Shown in pieces: positions 1-8,539 of a stretch of 64,000 nucleotides of DNA. Numbering within the stretch: position 1 is the first letter of the stretch; every line of letters starts with the position of its first letter. The position numbers and the translations under genes were made by a program. The notes under the pieces were generated by a model. That model had not been told where the DNA came from, ran no database searches, and was given only the letters and a program-made list of their open reading frames with translations. The stretch comes from Ruania rhizosphaerae (lineage in GTDB: Bacteria > Actinomycetota > Actinomycetes > Actinomycetales > Beutenbergiaceae). Location of the stretch: the NCBI RefSeq assembly GCF_009805705.1, contig NZ_VSMB01000004.1:124001-188000 (forward strand), written 5' to 3'.

Positions 1-1
1 T

Positions 2-529
2 GTGCGCCACCTCGACGCAGGTGAGTGGTTCGACCCTGCCTACGAGGGCACACCTCTCCCCTTCTTCGGGGATGTCGTCACCCTGATGCTGCGCTACCCC
101 GAGCTCGAGCTGCTGCTGGAACTGAAGGGCGCATGGCCCGCAGAGCCGACCCAGGCACTGCTGACCCAAGTCAAGGAAGCCGGCCTCACCGACCGGGTGC
201 TCGCCCAGTCCTTCGAGGTGGAGATGTTGCGCACCCTGCAAACCCTGGCGCCGACGATGCGCCGGGCCCTGCTGGTCCAGGAGGCAGACACCCAGGCACT
301 GGCGACCTGCGCGGAACTGGGCGCCGTCGCGTGCAACCCGTCCTCCGCCAGTGTGATCGCCGACCCGTCGGCCGCCACCCGCGTGCACGAGGCGGGACTG
401 CAGATCTATACGTGGACCTCCAACGAGGCGGCCGAGTGGGCACCGTTGGTGGCCGCCGGGGTGAACGGCATCATCACCGACCGACCCGATCGGCTCGCGG
501 GATGGCTCACCACCAGCCAGATCTCCTGA
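2..529 (+). CDS. Glycerophosphodiester phosphodiesterase, C-terminal part (cut by window edge)
   Basis: This is the C-terminal 175 residues of a GDPD-family TIM-barrel enzyme, which hydrolyses deacylated phospholipids to glycerol-3-phosphate and an alcohol. Visible family features are the opening stretch HLDAGEWF, the central strand ELLLELKG and the closing GVNGIITDRPD, a typical GDPD C-terminus. The catalytic His and the first metal ligands of the family lie upstream, outside the window, so the GTG at base 2 should not be taken as the start. No signal peptide can be judged. There is no terminator-like hairpin right after the stop, and the next gene follows after about 155 bases. Confidence 0.85.
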   Translation: MRHLDAGEWFDPAYEGTPLPFFGDVVTLMLRYPELELLLELKGAWPAEPTQALLTQVKEAGLTDRVLAQSFEVEMLRTLQTLAPTMRRALLVQEADTQALATCAELGAVACNPSSASVIADPSAATRVHEAGLQIYTWTSNEAAEWAPLVAAGVNGIITDRPDRLAGWLTTSQIS

Positions 530-684
530 CCGCCGAGGTCGACTACTCGCACAATCCCCGCCTTCGCGCACAGTGACGGTCGGAACGCTCGACACCCACC
601 CGTGCCATCGATCAGGAATCGAGAAGTGCACGACCCCGATGTCCGCCTACGGTGATGGCACCAGCGCAGACGAAGGGAACGACG

Positions 685-1161
685 ATGTCGACATCCGCCA
701 AGAAGAGCACGGCCACCGCCGACGGATTCTCCGAACAGGAGCGGGAGGCGATCAAGCAACGCGCCGCCGAGCTCAAGACTCAGGCGCGGCGCGGCAGCCG
801 CGCTGAGAAGGCCGAGGCCAAGGCAGCGGCTGACGAGGCCGATGTGCTCGCGAAGATCGCGAAGATGCCCGACGGGGATCGCCAGCTCGCCGAGCGCGTG
901 CACGCGATCGTCGCAACCGCAGCGCCGGAACTGGCGCCCAAGCTCTACTACGGCCAGCCGGGCTATGCCCGCAACGGCAAGGTGGTCTGCTTCTTCCGCA
1001 GCGGCCAGATGGACAAGGAGCGCTACTCCACCTTCGGCGTCAGCACTCTCGCGGCACTCGACGAGAACTCCGGATTGTGGCCGACCGCCTACGCTCTCAC
1101 CGAACCCACCGAAGCGGCGTGGGAGCAACTTGCCACTCTGGTCGAGCGCGCGGTGAGCTAA
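685..1161 (+). CDS. DUF1801/YdhG-like small cytoplasmic protein
   Basis: A 158-residue protein. The N-terminal 60 residues are rich in Lys, Ala and Glu and probably helical. The C-terminal part contains APKLYYGQPGYARNGKVVCFF, which resembles the conserved 'iron chaperone-like' fold of DUF1801/YdhG proteins. The function of these proteins in bacteria is poorly known. The ATG at 685 is preferred over the ATG at 652 because an AAGGGA ribosome site lies just before it. The gene is monocistronic and is followed by an inverted repeat that separates it from the convergent riboflavin operon. Confidence 0.7.
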   Translation: MSTSAKKSTATADGFSEQEREAIKQRAAELKTQARRGSRAEKAEAKAAADEADVLAKIAKMPDGDRQLAERVHAIVATAAPELAPKLYYGQPGYARNGKVVCFFRSGQMDKERYSTFGVSTLAALDENSGLWPTAYALTEPTEAAWEQLATLVERAVS

Positions 1162-1174
1162 CGCCTACATGCCG

Positions 1175-1234
1175 CGCCGAACGCTGACCTACTCGGCGTT
1201 TCCGGCGATTCGCCGAACAAGTCAGCGTTCGGCG
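1175..1234. terminator. Long imperfect hairpin between convergent genes
   Basis: Outer arms of 14 bases (1175-1188 and 1221-1234, CGCCGAACGCTGAC and its complement) match perfectly, and inner bases CGGCG/CGCCG extend the stem around a short loop. It starts 13 bases after the stop of the DUF1801-like gene and lies 60 bases from the end of ribH, so it probably ends transcription in both directions. There is no clear U-tract. Confidence 0.6.
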
Positions 1235-1293
1235 TGGGTGGTGGGTTCGAGATGGTGGGCACGGGGAGATGGGCGCGGGAGGGCGGGAGGGCA

Positions 1294-1779
1294 TCAGACC
1301 CCGGCACCCGCGAGCGCCACCGCGGTACTGATCGCCGCCACCGTCGCCTCGTAGCCGACGTCCTGCCGGGAGCCGGGCAGCCCGGCCCGGTCGCGCGCCT
1401 GCTCCACGCCGGTGCAGGTCAGCACGCCGAACCCGACCGGGACGCCGGTGGACGTGGCCACCTGGGTGAGCCCCGCCGTCACCCCCTGGCACACGTACTC
1501 GAAGTGTGCGGTGGTGCCCTGCAGCACCATCCCCAGCGCCACCACGGCATCGAACCCTCCCCGTGCCAGCCGGCCGGCAGCCACGGGCAGCTCGAAGCTG
1601 CCCGGCACCCGCACCACCTGCGGTTCCTCGATGCCCGCGTCCGCGAGCGCCCGGAGCGCCCCCTCGAGCAGGCCGGTGGTGATCTCCTCGTGCCAGCAGG
1701 CCGCCACGACGGCGACCCTCAGGTGCGGAACAGACGGCACCTGGATCTGTGGTCCGGTGTGCGGGGCGTGGGTGCTCAT
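1294..1779 (-). CDS. ribH: 6,7-dimethyl-8-ribityllumazine synthase
   Basis: Condenses 5-amino-6-ribitylaminouracil with 3,4-dihydroxy-2-butanone 4-phosphate to lumazine, the penultimate step of riboflavin synthesis. The 161 residues cover the full family length. Recognisable motifs are [10 protein letters not shown], the [17 protein letters not shown] active-site stretch with its His, and PVGFGVLTC followed by EQARDRAG. Two positions are unusual: most family members have V(I/V)RG where this protein has VLQG. It is the last gene of the operon, and its ATG overlaps the TGA of ribBA (ATGA), which suggests translational coupling. Confidence 0.95.
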   Translation of the reverse strand: MSTHAPHTGPQIQVPSVPHLRVAVVAACWHEEITTGLLEGALRALADAGIEEPQVVRVPGSFELPVAAGRLARGGFDAVVALGMVLQGTTAHFEYVCQGVTAGLTQVATSTGVPVGFGVLTCTGVEQARDRAGLPGSRQDVGYEATVAAISTAVALAGAGV

Positions 1780-3281
1780 ACTGGGGTCCTCTCGTGGGTG
1801 GTGGGTTCGTAGCCCGCGGGGCAGACGACGGCCGGCACGTAGCCCGCCGGCTCGTCAGTGGCGGCCGCCGGAGCGGCCGAGCGCGGGGCGGAAGACGAGG
1901 CAGTCGATCCGGGCACGACGGCCTCGGGCAGCCAGGGCAGCACATGCCCCATCCGCTCGGACTTGGTGCGCAGGTAGGCGAGGTTGTCGACGCCGACCGG
2001 TGCCGGTGCCGGCTCGTGCCCGCGCACCGTCACGCCGCCGAGCGCGAGCGCCGCCGACTTGGCCGGGTTGTTCGACTTCAGGCGCACATTCCGGGCACCG
2101 AGATCGAGCAGGATGGCGGCCGCCGCCGCGTAGTCGCGGGCATCGGCGGGCAACCCCTGGTCGAGGTTCGCCTCGACCGTGTCGCGCCCCTGCTCTTGCA
2201 GTGCGTAGGCACGGATCTTCGCGCTGAGCCCGGTGCCGCGCCCCTCGTGGCCACGCAGGTACACGACCGTGCCTCGCCCGTGGGCTGCCACGGCCCTGAG
2301 CGCGTCGTCGAGCTGGGGGCCGCAGTCGCAGCGCAACGATCCGAACGCCTCACCGGTCAGACATTCCGAGTGCACTCGCACCAGCACCTCCTCCTCGCCC
2401 GCAAAGCGGTCGCCGGAGTCGAGCCCGTGGCACAGGGCCACATGCTCGGTACCCGCAGGATCGGTGAAGACGACGGCCCGGAACACCCCGGCCGCCGTGG
2501 GCAGCATGGCGGCCGCCCCACGATCTACCTCGGTCGCCCCACTGTGCACCGGGGTGGACGCACTCCCGCGCAGCCCCTCGGCTCTGTCGTGCGGCGTCGA
2601 TCCGCGACCGGCTGGGGCGTCACCGCCCTGGGACTGTGCCCGCGCCCCGCCCGGCCGGTCGGACGCGGACCCCACCCCCGACCCGCCCCGGCGATAGGCG
2701 ACGAGCTCGGCCACGCTGACCACCGGCAGATCGTGAGCCGCCGCCAGGGCGCGCAGTTGCTCGCCCCGGGAGGGGACGCCGTCGGGGCTGAGGATCTCGC
2801 AGATCACGGCGGCCGGCGCGCGTCCGGCGAGGTGGGCCAGGTCCACACCGGCCTCGGTGTGCCCGACGCGGCCGAGCACACCGGCAGGGTGGGCTACCAG
2901 CGGGAACACGTGCCCCGGCCGGGCCAGATCGTCGGGCGCGGTGGCTGGGTCAGCGAGCAAAGCGATCGTGCGGGCGCGGTCGGCGGCGCTGATGCCGGTG
3001 GTGATGCCCGAGACGGCGTCCACGGAGACGGTGAATGCCGTCCCGTGCGCCTCGGTGTTGCGGCGGGTCATCGGCGCCAGTTCCAGCCACTCGGCGGTCT
3101 CGGCGGTGATCGGCGCGCAGATCAGTCCGCGCCCGTGGGTGGCCATGAACGCGACGATCTCGGGGGTGATCGCATCGGCGGCGGCCACCAGGTCGCCCTC
3201 GTTCTCGCGGTCGGCATCGTCGGTGACAATCACCATCCGCCCAGCGGCGATCGCCGCGATCGCGTTCTCGACCTCACGCAT
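1776..3281 (-). CDS. ribBA: Bifunctional 3,4-DHBP synthase / GTP cyclohydrolase II
   Basis: Supplies both precursors of riboflavin: the N-terminal domain (about 1-200) makes 3,4-dihydroxy-2-butanone 4-phosphate from ribulose 5-phosphate, and the C-terminal domain (about 275-450) opens the GTP imidazole ring. The first domain has [11 protein letters not shown] (Asp/Glu metal and acid residues), [10 protein letters not shown] and [14 protein letters not shown]. The second has the zinc cysteines in [17 protein letters not shown], then [20 protein letters not shown] and KSERMGHVL. Two oddities: a linker of about 70 residues rich in Gly, Ser, Ala and Arg separates the domains, and an Ala/Pro-rich tail of about 45 residues follows the usual end. 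At 501 residues it is longer than the roughly 400-430 usual for RibBA. The start overlaps the end of ribE. Confidence 0.95.
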   Translation of the reverse strand: MREVENAIAAIAAGRMVIVTDDADRENEGDLVAAADAITPEIVAFMATHGRGLICAPITAETAEWLELAPMTRRNTEAHGTAFTVSVDAVSGITTGISAADRARTIALLADPATAPDDLARPGHVFPLVAHPAGVLGRVGHTEAGVDLAHLAGRAPAAVICEILSPDGVPSRGEQLRALAAAHDLPVVSVAELVAYRRGGSGVGSASDRPGGARAQSQGGDAPAGRGSTPHDRAEGLRGSASTPVHSGATEVDRGAAAMLPTAAGVFRAVVFTDPAGTEHVALCHGLDSGDRFAGEEEVLVRVHSECLTGEAFGSLRCDCGPQLDDALRAVAAHGRGTVVYLRGHEGRGTGLSAKIRAYALQEQGRDTVEANLDQGLPADARDYAAAAAILLDLGARNVRLKSNNPAKSAALALGGVTVRGHEPAPAPVGVDNLAYLRTKSERMGHVLPWLPEAVVPGSTASSSAPRSAAPAAATDEPAGYVPAVVCPAGYEPTTHERTPV

Positions 3282-3927
3282 GAGCGGCCTCCCTGACGGC
3301 GAGCAGGCGTTCGACCTGCTTGGCGAGCACGTCCACCTCGAGGTTCACCCGGTCGGGTGGGGCGCGGTGCCCGAGGGTAGTGGCCTCGAGGGTGGCGGGG
3401 ATGAGTCCGACGGTCACCAGGCAGCCGTCGCCGGTGTCGGCGAGCTCGGCGACGGTGAGGGAGACGCCGTCGATTGCGATCGATCCCTGCGGCACCACGT
3501 AGCGCGCCAGGTGCGCGGGCACGTCGATGGTGACGCGGTCGGCCAGGTCGCCGGCGGTGCGGCCCACCACGGTGCCCACGGCGTCGATGTGGCCGGTCAC
3601 CACGTGGCCGCCGAAGCGCCCGTTCGCTGCGAGCGCCGGCTCGAGATTCACCCTGTCTCCGGGCTCGCGCTGGCCCACGGTGGTGCGTCCGAGCGTGGCG
3701 GGCATGAGGTCGGCGGCAAACTCCACGACGGCGTCCCTTCCGTGCTCCTGGGCGGAACCATCCACCGCGGTCAGGGTGGCAACGGTGACGCAGACGCCGT
3801 CGACGGCGATCGAGTCGCCGAGGGCGACGTCGTAGGGCAGCCGGCCCCGGACGTGCAGCCGGGCCCCTCCCGGCGCAGGTTCGAGGGCGGTGACGGTGCC
3901 GAGGTCGGTGACGATTCCGGTGAACAT
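3274..3927 (-). CDS. ribE: Riboflavin synthase, alpha subunit
   Basis: Dismutates two lumazine molecules to riboflavin and 5-amino-6-ribitylaminouracil. The protein starts with the near-invariant MFTGIV and contains two lumazine-binding repeats (about residues 1-97 and 98-200). These show ALGDSIAVDGVCVTV and its second-half counterpart PQGSIAIDGVSLTVAEL, plus the linker GGHVVTGHID. The 217 residues match the family. It overlaps ribBA by 8 bases and follows ribD after a 57-base gap, so it lies inside the FMN-riboswitch-controlled operon. Confidence 0.95.
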   Translation of the reverse strand: MFTGIVTDLGTVTALEPAPGGARLHVRGRLPYDVALGDSIAVDGVCVTVATLTAVDGSAQEHGRDAVVEFAADLMPATLGRTTVGQREPGDRVNLEPALAANGRFGGHVVTGHIDAVGTVVGRTAGDLADRVTIDVPAHLARYVVPQGSIAIDGVSLTVAELADTGDGCLVTVGLIPATLEATTLGHRAPPDRVNLEVDVLAKQVERLLAVREAAHA

Positions 3928-3984
3928 GGTCTCTCCTTGGTGATCGAGGCCGTGGGCATAGTGGGCGGCGGGAACGGAGTCCGC

Positions 3985-5163
3985 TCAACGGTCCGTTCGG
4001 CGGGTCGGGCGGGCGATGAGTCGGATGTCGGGGCCGAGGGTGGTGACGTCGATCGGCTCGAGGCGGTGGGTGCCGGCGATCGTGGCCACACCGGCGTCGG
4101 TGAGGGCTGCCGGGCCGGCGCCGAGGAGTGCGGGCGCAAGGTAGGCGACGACGCGATCGACGAGACCGGCAGCGAGGAAGGTGCCGGCCAGTCGCGGGCC
4201 GCCTTCGAGGAGGACCGATCGGACGTCGCGGGCGTAGAGGGTGGCGAGCACCGCGTCGAGGTCGAGACCGCCCGCCCCGCTGGTTGCCCGGGGCACGCGC
4301 GCGAGCTGCACGCGCTCCGGCGCATCGGGTTCGGGTGCATCGGGATCGGACGCATCCGGACCGAGCACCAGCAGGGTCGACGCTGCGGCGTCCAGCACCC
4401 GTGAACCTGGAGCAGTGGTACCGCTCGGGTCGAGCACCACCCGGAGCGGCTGGCGTCCGTCCTGCGGCGACGGCCGGACGGTCAGCTGCGGGTCGTCCGT
4501 GCGCTGGGTGCCGGCCCCGATGAGCACCGCGTCGACGCTGTCACGCAGCTGGTGCACGTCGGCCCGGGCCTCCTCCCCGGTGATCCACCTGCTGGTGCCG
4601 TCCGCAGCCGCGGACCGGCCGTCGAGCGTGGCGGCGAACTTCCAGGTGACGTGCGGGCGGGAGGTGCGCTGCGCCGTCAGCCAGGGTTCGTTGACGAAGC
4701 CGGCTGACTGCGTGAACTCAGCGGGCACGAGGTCGCTGCCGGGGCCGTGCACCTCCACGCCCGCCTGCCGCAGCACCTCTCCCCCACCCCCGTACAGCGG
4801 ATCGGCGACGGCATAGACCACACGCGAGATCCCCGCCCTGAGCAGGGCCTGCGTGCACGGGCCCGTGCGGCCGGTGTGGGGGCACGGCTCGAGGGTGACG
4901 ACAGCGGTCCCGCCCGCGGCGCTGGATGGGGCACGGGCGTCGTCCAGCGCGACGACCTCGGCATGCGGGCCGCCGGGGCGGGCGTGCCAACCCTCGCCCG
5001 CCACGTGCCCCTCAGCGTCGAGGATCACGCACCCGACGGCAGGGTTCGGGCTGACCCGGCCAAGACCGTGGGCACTCAGCTCGATGGCGCGCTGAAGGGC
5101 GGCGACCACGCGATCATGGTCACCGGAGCGGGCATCGTGGGCTCCGCCGTCGGGGTGGGCCAC
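3985..5163 (-). CDS. ribD: Bifunctional riboflavin deaminase / reductase
   Basis: Carries out the second and third steps after GTP cyclohydrolase II. The N-terminal cytidine-deaminase-type domain (about 15-150) has the zinc site: His and the catalytic Glu in HAEVVAL, and two Cys in EPCPHTGRTGPC. The C-terminal reductase domain (about 170-385) has the NADPH-binding pattern KFAATLDGRSAAADG, WITGEEARADVHQLRD, and VLLEGGPRLAGTFL. At 392 residues it is somewhat longer than the usual 360-370 because of an Asp/Pro-rich loop near residues 280-290. It is the first gene of the operon, about 100 bases downstream of the FMN riboswitch. Confidence 0.95.
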   Translation of the reverse strand: MAHPDGGAHDARSGDHDRVVAALQRAIELSAHGLGRVSPNPAVGCVILDAEGHVAGEGWHARPGGPHAEVVALDDARAPSSAAGGTAVVTLEPCPHTGRTGPCTQALLRAGISRVVYAVADPLYGGGGEVLRQAGVEVHGPGSDLVPAEFTQSAGFVNEPWLTAQRTSRPHVTWKFAATLDGRSAAADGTSRWITGEEARADVHQLRDSVDAVLIGAGTQRTDDPQLTVRPSPQDGRQPLRVVLDPSGTTAPGSRVLDAAASTLLVLGPDASDPDAPEPDAPERVQLARVPRATSGAGGLDLDAVLATLYARDVRSVLLEGGPRLAGTFLAAGLVDRVVAYLAPALLGAGPAALTDAGVATIAGTHRLEPIDVTTLGPDIRLIARPTRRTDR

Positions 5164-5263
5164 CGGGTTCCTCCTGCGCTAGGGCGCAGCCCGGGGCCGG
5201 CGACGACGAACGGCTCCCCACGCAGACCTACGCCGACGGGAGGCGCCGACCACCGCGCGCGCA

Positions 5264-5385
5264 CTTCCTCCCATCCGGACTTTCACCGTCGGTCCAGGAG
5301 TTTCACCTGGTCAACCGGCCGCTGGCTGCGGCCGGGTCGCGGACTGTAACCGCCGGTTCGGAATTACACCGACCCCGGAGTGCGC
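5264..5385 (-). promoter_or_regulatory. FMN riboswitch (RFN element)
   Basis: Reading the minus strand, the leader contains the conserved RFN blocks in order: GGGGTCGGTGTAATTCC, ACCGGCGGTTACAGTCCGCG, a variable GC-rich arm, a GGTGAAACTCCTGGACCGAC block and CGGTGAAAGTCCGGATGGGA. These build the six-way junction that binds flavin mononucleotide. Its place about 100 bases before ribD means it should switch off ribD-ribE-ribBA-ribH when FMN is plentiful. In actinobacteria this is usually done by hiding the ribosome site; I see no obvious U-rich terminator between it and ribD. Confidence 0.96.
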
Positions 5386-5481
5386 GAACTTCAGTTCGAC
5401 CTGTTCAGTGTGGCACAGCGTGTGTCCGGGCCGTGAGTGAGCGTCCTCACGCCCATCTCGTGAACGCCTCCGGACGGTGGC

Positions 5482-5559
5482 GGGATGAAAGTGACGGGAA
5501 TACTGCCAACCAGGCTCGTATACGCACTGGGGTGGCAGTATTCCCGTCACTTTCATCCC
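5482..5559. terminator. Perfect 27-bp inverted repeat
   Basis: Arms 5482-5508 and 5533-5559 are perfectly complementary over 27 bases (start GGGATGAAAGTGACGGG) around a 24-base loop. It lies 35 bases past the stop of the minus-strand SGNH esterase gene and upstream of the riboflavin leader, so a terminator or transcription insulator is the simplest reading. It has no U-tract. The remaining bases of the 430-base gap 5164-5593 hold the FMN riboswitch and, presumably, the rib promoter. Confidence 0.7.
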
Positions 5560-5593
5560 AGTTGTCCCACACCCCACGGACCCCCGAGCGGAT

Positions 5594-6262
5594 CTACTGC
5601 TGCATCACCCAGAGCCCGAGCGGTTCATGGTCGTCGTCCTGGCCGCGGATCGCTCGCAGGTTCTGGGCGACGAATCCGGCCACCGCCCGGGCGCCAGCCA
5701 GTCCGAAGTGGGTCGTGTCGCGGGCTTCCTCTGGGCTCCGGTCCGGCTTGCCGTGCGGGAACAGCGTTGGCCCCGCCTCGGCGCCCAGCCATTCATAGAG
5801 CCACCGAGTGAAGGCGGTGAGCTCGATCACCGGGACGTCCAGACGGTGTCCGAGGCGGCGCACCGCTCGCGGGTAGGAGCCATGGGAGAGGCGCAACGCT
5901 CCCTCGTCATCGCGCAGCAGTCGTTCCACTGACGTCGCCAGCACCGGCGACCCGCCGCGCTCGCGCACCTCGGCCACGAACCGCTGCAGATTCTCGGTGT
6001 AGCGCCCGTCAGCTTCGAGATCGGCGTCCTTCTGATCGTTGTGCCCGAACTGGATCACGACGACGTCTCCCGCCTCGACAGCGTCGACGGTCGCCTGCCA
6101 GTTCCCCTGCGCCACGAAGGAATCCGTGGTGGCCCCGCCGAATGCACGGTTGACTACCGGCTCGTCGACGAACTCCTGGAACACTCCGCCCCAGCCGATC
6201 ACACCGGACCCGTCGAGCGGGCCGGGTGCCACCGTGGAGTCACCTGCGAGATGGATGGTCAT
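5594..6262 (-). CDS. SGNH-fold esterase, rhamnogalacturonan acetylesterase-like (CE12 type)
   Basis: Probably removes acetyl groups from pectin-type polysaccharides or a similar ester. The four SGNH blocks are clear: GDST with nucleophile Ser9, FGGATT (Gly42/43), FGHND with Asn75, and DTTHFG with Asp182 and His185. Spacing and the 222-residue length match the rhamnogalacturonan acetylesterase group. No signal peptide is visible, so it would act in the cytoplasm on imported oligosaccharides unless the start lies elsewhere. A GGAG ribosome site sits 6 bases before the ATG. Long hairpins lie on both sides, so it is probably monocistronic or weakly coupled to the MarR gene upstream. Confidence 0.8.
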   Translation of the reverse strand: MTIHLAGDSTVAPGPLDGSGVIGWGGVFQEFVDEPVVNRAFGGATTDSFVAQGNWQATVDAVEAGDVVVIQFGHNDQKDADLEADGRYTENLQRFVAEVRERGGSPVLATSVERLLRDDEGALRLSHGSYPRAVRRLGHRLDVPVIELTAFTRWLYEWLGAEAGPTLFPHGKPDRSPEEARDTTHFGLAGARAVAGFVAQNLRAIRGQDDDHEPLGLWVMQQ

Positions 6263-6279
6263 ACATGCTCCGTTCCGCC

Positions 6280-6311
6280 CAAGTCCTGACTCGTCATCAG
6301 GTCAGGACTTG
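6280..6311. terminator. Hairpin between MarR gene and esterase gene
   Basis: Arms CAAGTCCTGAC (6280-6290) and its exact complement (6301-6311) enclose a 10-base loop. On the minus strand it follows the MarR stop by about 55 bases and precedes the esterase start by 18 bases. It could end the symporter-MarR transcript. An operator for the esterase gene is the alternative. Confidence 0.5.
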
Positions 6312-6367
6312 CCGTTGAATGGATTCACGGTCAGAGGAGCCGAGATGGGGGTCAAGACGCCAGCACC

Positions 6368-6892
6368 TCATCGCAAGGCGGGCGTCTCCACGATCTCGGC
6401 CACCGCCGTCAGGGTCCGTCGCAGTTCCTGTGCCTTCTCGAGCCCGAGCGCCCCGAAGAGCGCATCAGCGAGCCGGATACGCACGGCTTCGACCTGCTCC
6501 AGGACAGCCTGCCCGCTCGGGGAGACGTGGACGAGGCCGAGTTCTCCGCTGGGATCGGACTCGTGCGAGTGCCGCCCGATGAGCCCACGCTCGGCGAGCC
6601 CATCCACGGTGGCTTCCGCCGCCTCGGGCACCTGACCGATGGCGCTGGCAATCGCCCGGTGGTGCTCCGCCCCCGCTGCAACTGCTGCAAGCACTTGCAC
6701 CTCGCCGGCGCGCAGACCGGTGGCGGACTCGATCGCCCGCGCGAGCTGCGACCCGGCATCGCCGATGCGGCTGAGCTCGTCAGCCAGGGAGAGGATCTCG
6801 TTCACCCCCGCAACCGGGGCCGCGTCGCGGACGTTCACCACGGACAGTGCGGTGCTGGCGTCGGCGCTGATGTCTCGGGCGTCGTCGATCAT
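6368..6892 (-). CDS. MarR-family transcriptional regulator
   Basis: A 174-residue winged-helix regulator. The helix-turn-helix region spans about residues 65-110 (ATGLRAGEVQVLAAVAAG, then AIASAIGQVPEAAEATVDGL), followed by the wing with SDPSGELGLVHVSPSG. The ATG at 6892 is chosen because GAGAGG stands 9 bases before it; a GTG two codons earlier is too close to that site. The gene lies 65 bases downstream of the symporter gene on the same strand, so the two are probably cotranscribed. A link between the regulator and dicarboxylate or amino-acid uptake is inferred from position only. Confidence 0.8.
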   Translation of the reverse strand: MIDDARDISADASTALSVVNVRDAAPVAGVNEILSLADELSRIGDAGSQLARAIESATGLRAGEVQVLAAVAAGAEHHRAIASAIGQVPEAAEATVDGLAERGLIGRHSHESDPSGELGLVHVSPSGQAVLEQVEAVRIRLADALFGALGLEKAQELRRTLTAVAEIVETPALR

Positions 6893-6957
6893 GCTCACAC
6901 CCCTCTCAACGCCTCGGGCCGCCGGGGAGTTCCCCAGGCGGCCCGAGACATCGCATC

Positions 6958-8334
6958 TCAGGCGTTGGCCGGTTCCGGTTCCCGGTCGGCTGTGCCCTCG
7001 TCGGCGAAGAGGTTCTCGGCGTTGCCGGCGCGGTAGCGATCCTCGTCGAGGATGCCCTCCCGCTTGGCCACGATCGTGGGTACGAGCGCCTGGCCGGCCA
7101 CGTTCACCGCCGTGCGTCCCATGTCCAGGATGGGATCGACGGCGAGCAACAGACCCACGCCCTCCAGCGGCAGCCCGAGGGTGGACAGCGTCAGGGTGAG
7201 CATCACCAGCGCCCCGGTGAGTCCCGCCGTCGCAGCGGATCCGACCACGGAGACGAAGGCGATGAGCAGGTAGTCGGTGACCGACAGATCGATGCCGTAG
7301 AACTGGGCGACGAAGATCGCTGCGATCGCCGGGTAGATCGCGGCGCAGCCGTCCATCTTCGTGGTGGCCCCGAGCGGCACGGCGAACGAGGCGTACTCGC
7401 GCGGGACCCCGAGGTTGCGCTCGGTCACCCGCTCGGTCACCGGCAGCGTGCCGATCGAGGAACGAGAGACGAAGCCGAGCTGGATGGCCGGCCATGCCCC
7501 CTTGTAGTACGGAAGCGCAGGCAGCCCGTTGACCCGCAGCAGCACGGGATAGAGCAGGAACAGCACGATGGCCAGGCCGATGTAGATCGCGACGGCGAAG
7601 GTCGCCAACGGCGCGAACAGTTCCGTTCCATAGGTGGCCACCGCCCGCCCGATGAGACCGAGCGTGCCGATCGGCGCGAGGCGGATGATCCACCACAGCA
7701 CCTTCTGGATCACGGCGAGAGCTGAGGCGTTGAAGCTGAGGAAGGCATCAGCCTTCTGACCTGAGCGCAGAGCAGCGATCCCGACGACGAGGGCGATGAC
7801 CACGATCTGCAGCACGTTGAAGTTCAGCGAGACCGAGTCACCGCGCAGCCCGGCGTCGAGTCCGAGGACGTTGCTGGGGATCAGTCCGGTGAGGAAGTCG
7901 ACCCAGCTACCGGTGCGGCTCGGTGCCTCGGCGAGGTCGGCGCTGATCGAGGTGTTCTCGCCGGGCCGGGTGATGAGGCCGAGCGCCATACCGATGGCCA
8001 CGGAGATGCCGGCGGTGATGGCGAACCAGAGCAGGGTCTGACCGGCGAGCCGGGCGGCGTTGGAGACTTTCCGGAGGTTGGCGATCGAGGCGACGATCGC
8101 CAAGAAGACCAGCGGGGGAACGATCGCGCGCAGGAGGGTGACGAAGGACCCGCCGATCGTGGCGAGCGTCTCGGTGAGCCAGTTCGGGTTCTCGTCGGCT
8201 CCGACGGTCCCCATCTGCAGGGCGACCCATCCGAGTACGGCGCCCAGGACGAGGCCGAGGACGATCTGGACGCTGAACGAGGGAAGTCGCAGCCGGGAGC
8301 GACGTGGAGCTTCAGAGGTGGTGCCGGTCGACAC
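6958..8334 (-). CDS. Dicarboxylate/amino acid:cation symporter (DAACS family)
   Basis: A membrane symporter of the GltP/DctA family importing acidic amino acids or C4-dicarboxylates with Na+ or H+. The 458 residues hold about eight helices plus two re-entrant hairpins. Hallmarks are RSSIGTLPVTER (first hairpin), TTKMDGCAAIYPAIAAIF (helix 7, usually NMDGT), and AVDPILDMGRTAVNVAGQ (second hairpin and helix 8). The two Ser residues in RSSIG replace the longer serine-rich run of many relatives. Translation starts at GTG with GAAAGG 8 bases upstream. The C-terminus is hydrophilic and acidic. Substrate cannot be decided from sequence. Confidence 0.9.
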   Translation of the reverse strand: MSTGTTSEAPRRSRLRLPSFSVQIVLGLVLGAVLGWVALQMGTVGADENPNWLTETLATIGGSFVTLLRAIVPPLVFLAIVASIANLRKVSNAARLAGQTLLWFAITAGISVAIGMALGLITRPGENTSISADLAEAPSRTGSWVDFLTGLIPSNVLGLDAGLRGDSVSLNFNVLQIVVIALVVGIAALRSGQKADAFLSFNASALAVIQKVLWWIIRLAPIGTLGLIGRAVATYGTELFAPLATFAVAIYIGLAIVLFLLYPVLLRVNGLPALPYYKGAWPAIQLGFVSRSSIGTLPVTERVTERNLGVPREYASFAVPLGATTKMDGCAAIYPAIAAIFVAQFYGIDLSVTDYLLIAFVSVVGSAATAGLTGALVMLTLTLSTLGLPLEGVGLLLAVDPILDMGRTAVNVAGQALVPTIVAKREGILDEDRYRAGNAENLFADEGTADREPEPANA

Positions 8335-8479
8335 GGGTCAGGCCTTTCGCGCGGGGTGGGCGGATGCTCGGTGTGACCTCGTGATCGGGCCGGATGGGGC
8401 GCCGTCGGGAGGGCACAGGCGGCCACGCTGGTGCGTGAGCCGCAGAGCATCGTGCACACGCCGGAAGGCCGGAACATGC

Positions 8480-8522
8480 GACGGGCCCGGACCGTCCACG
8501 ATCTGGACAGCCCGGGCCCGTC
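8480..8522 (-). terminator. Strong GC hairpin after the oxidoreductase operon
   Basis: Arms 8480-8498 and 8504-8522 (GACGGGCCCGG type) pair over 19 positions with two mismatches that become G-U pairs in RNA. The loop is 5 bases. It lies 17 bases past the stop of the Gfo/Idh/MocA gene, on the minus strand. Confidence 0.75.
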
Positions 8523-8539
8523 GTTCGGTCAGTGACCGG

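Noticed and set aside
5408-5450. Possible third copy of the repeated gene-end element (GTGTGGCACAGCG, 11 bases, GGGCC)
   Set aside because: Only the right half and core match loosely, the left half is absent, and it lies in the riboflavin promoter region. Chance similarity is more likely.
6368-7696. A 442-codon frame joining the MarR region with an Arg-rich N-terminal half
   Set aside because: The first half is a shadow of the symporter gene in another frame; only the MarR part from 6892 has family similarity and a ribosome site.
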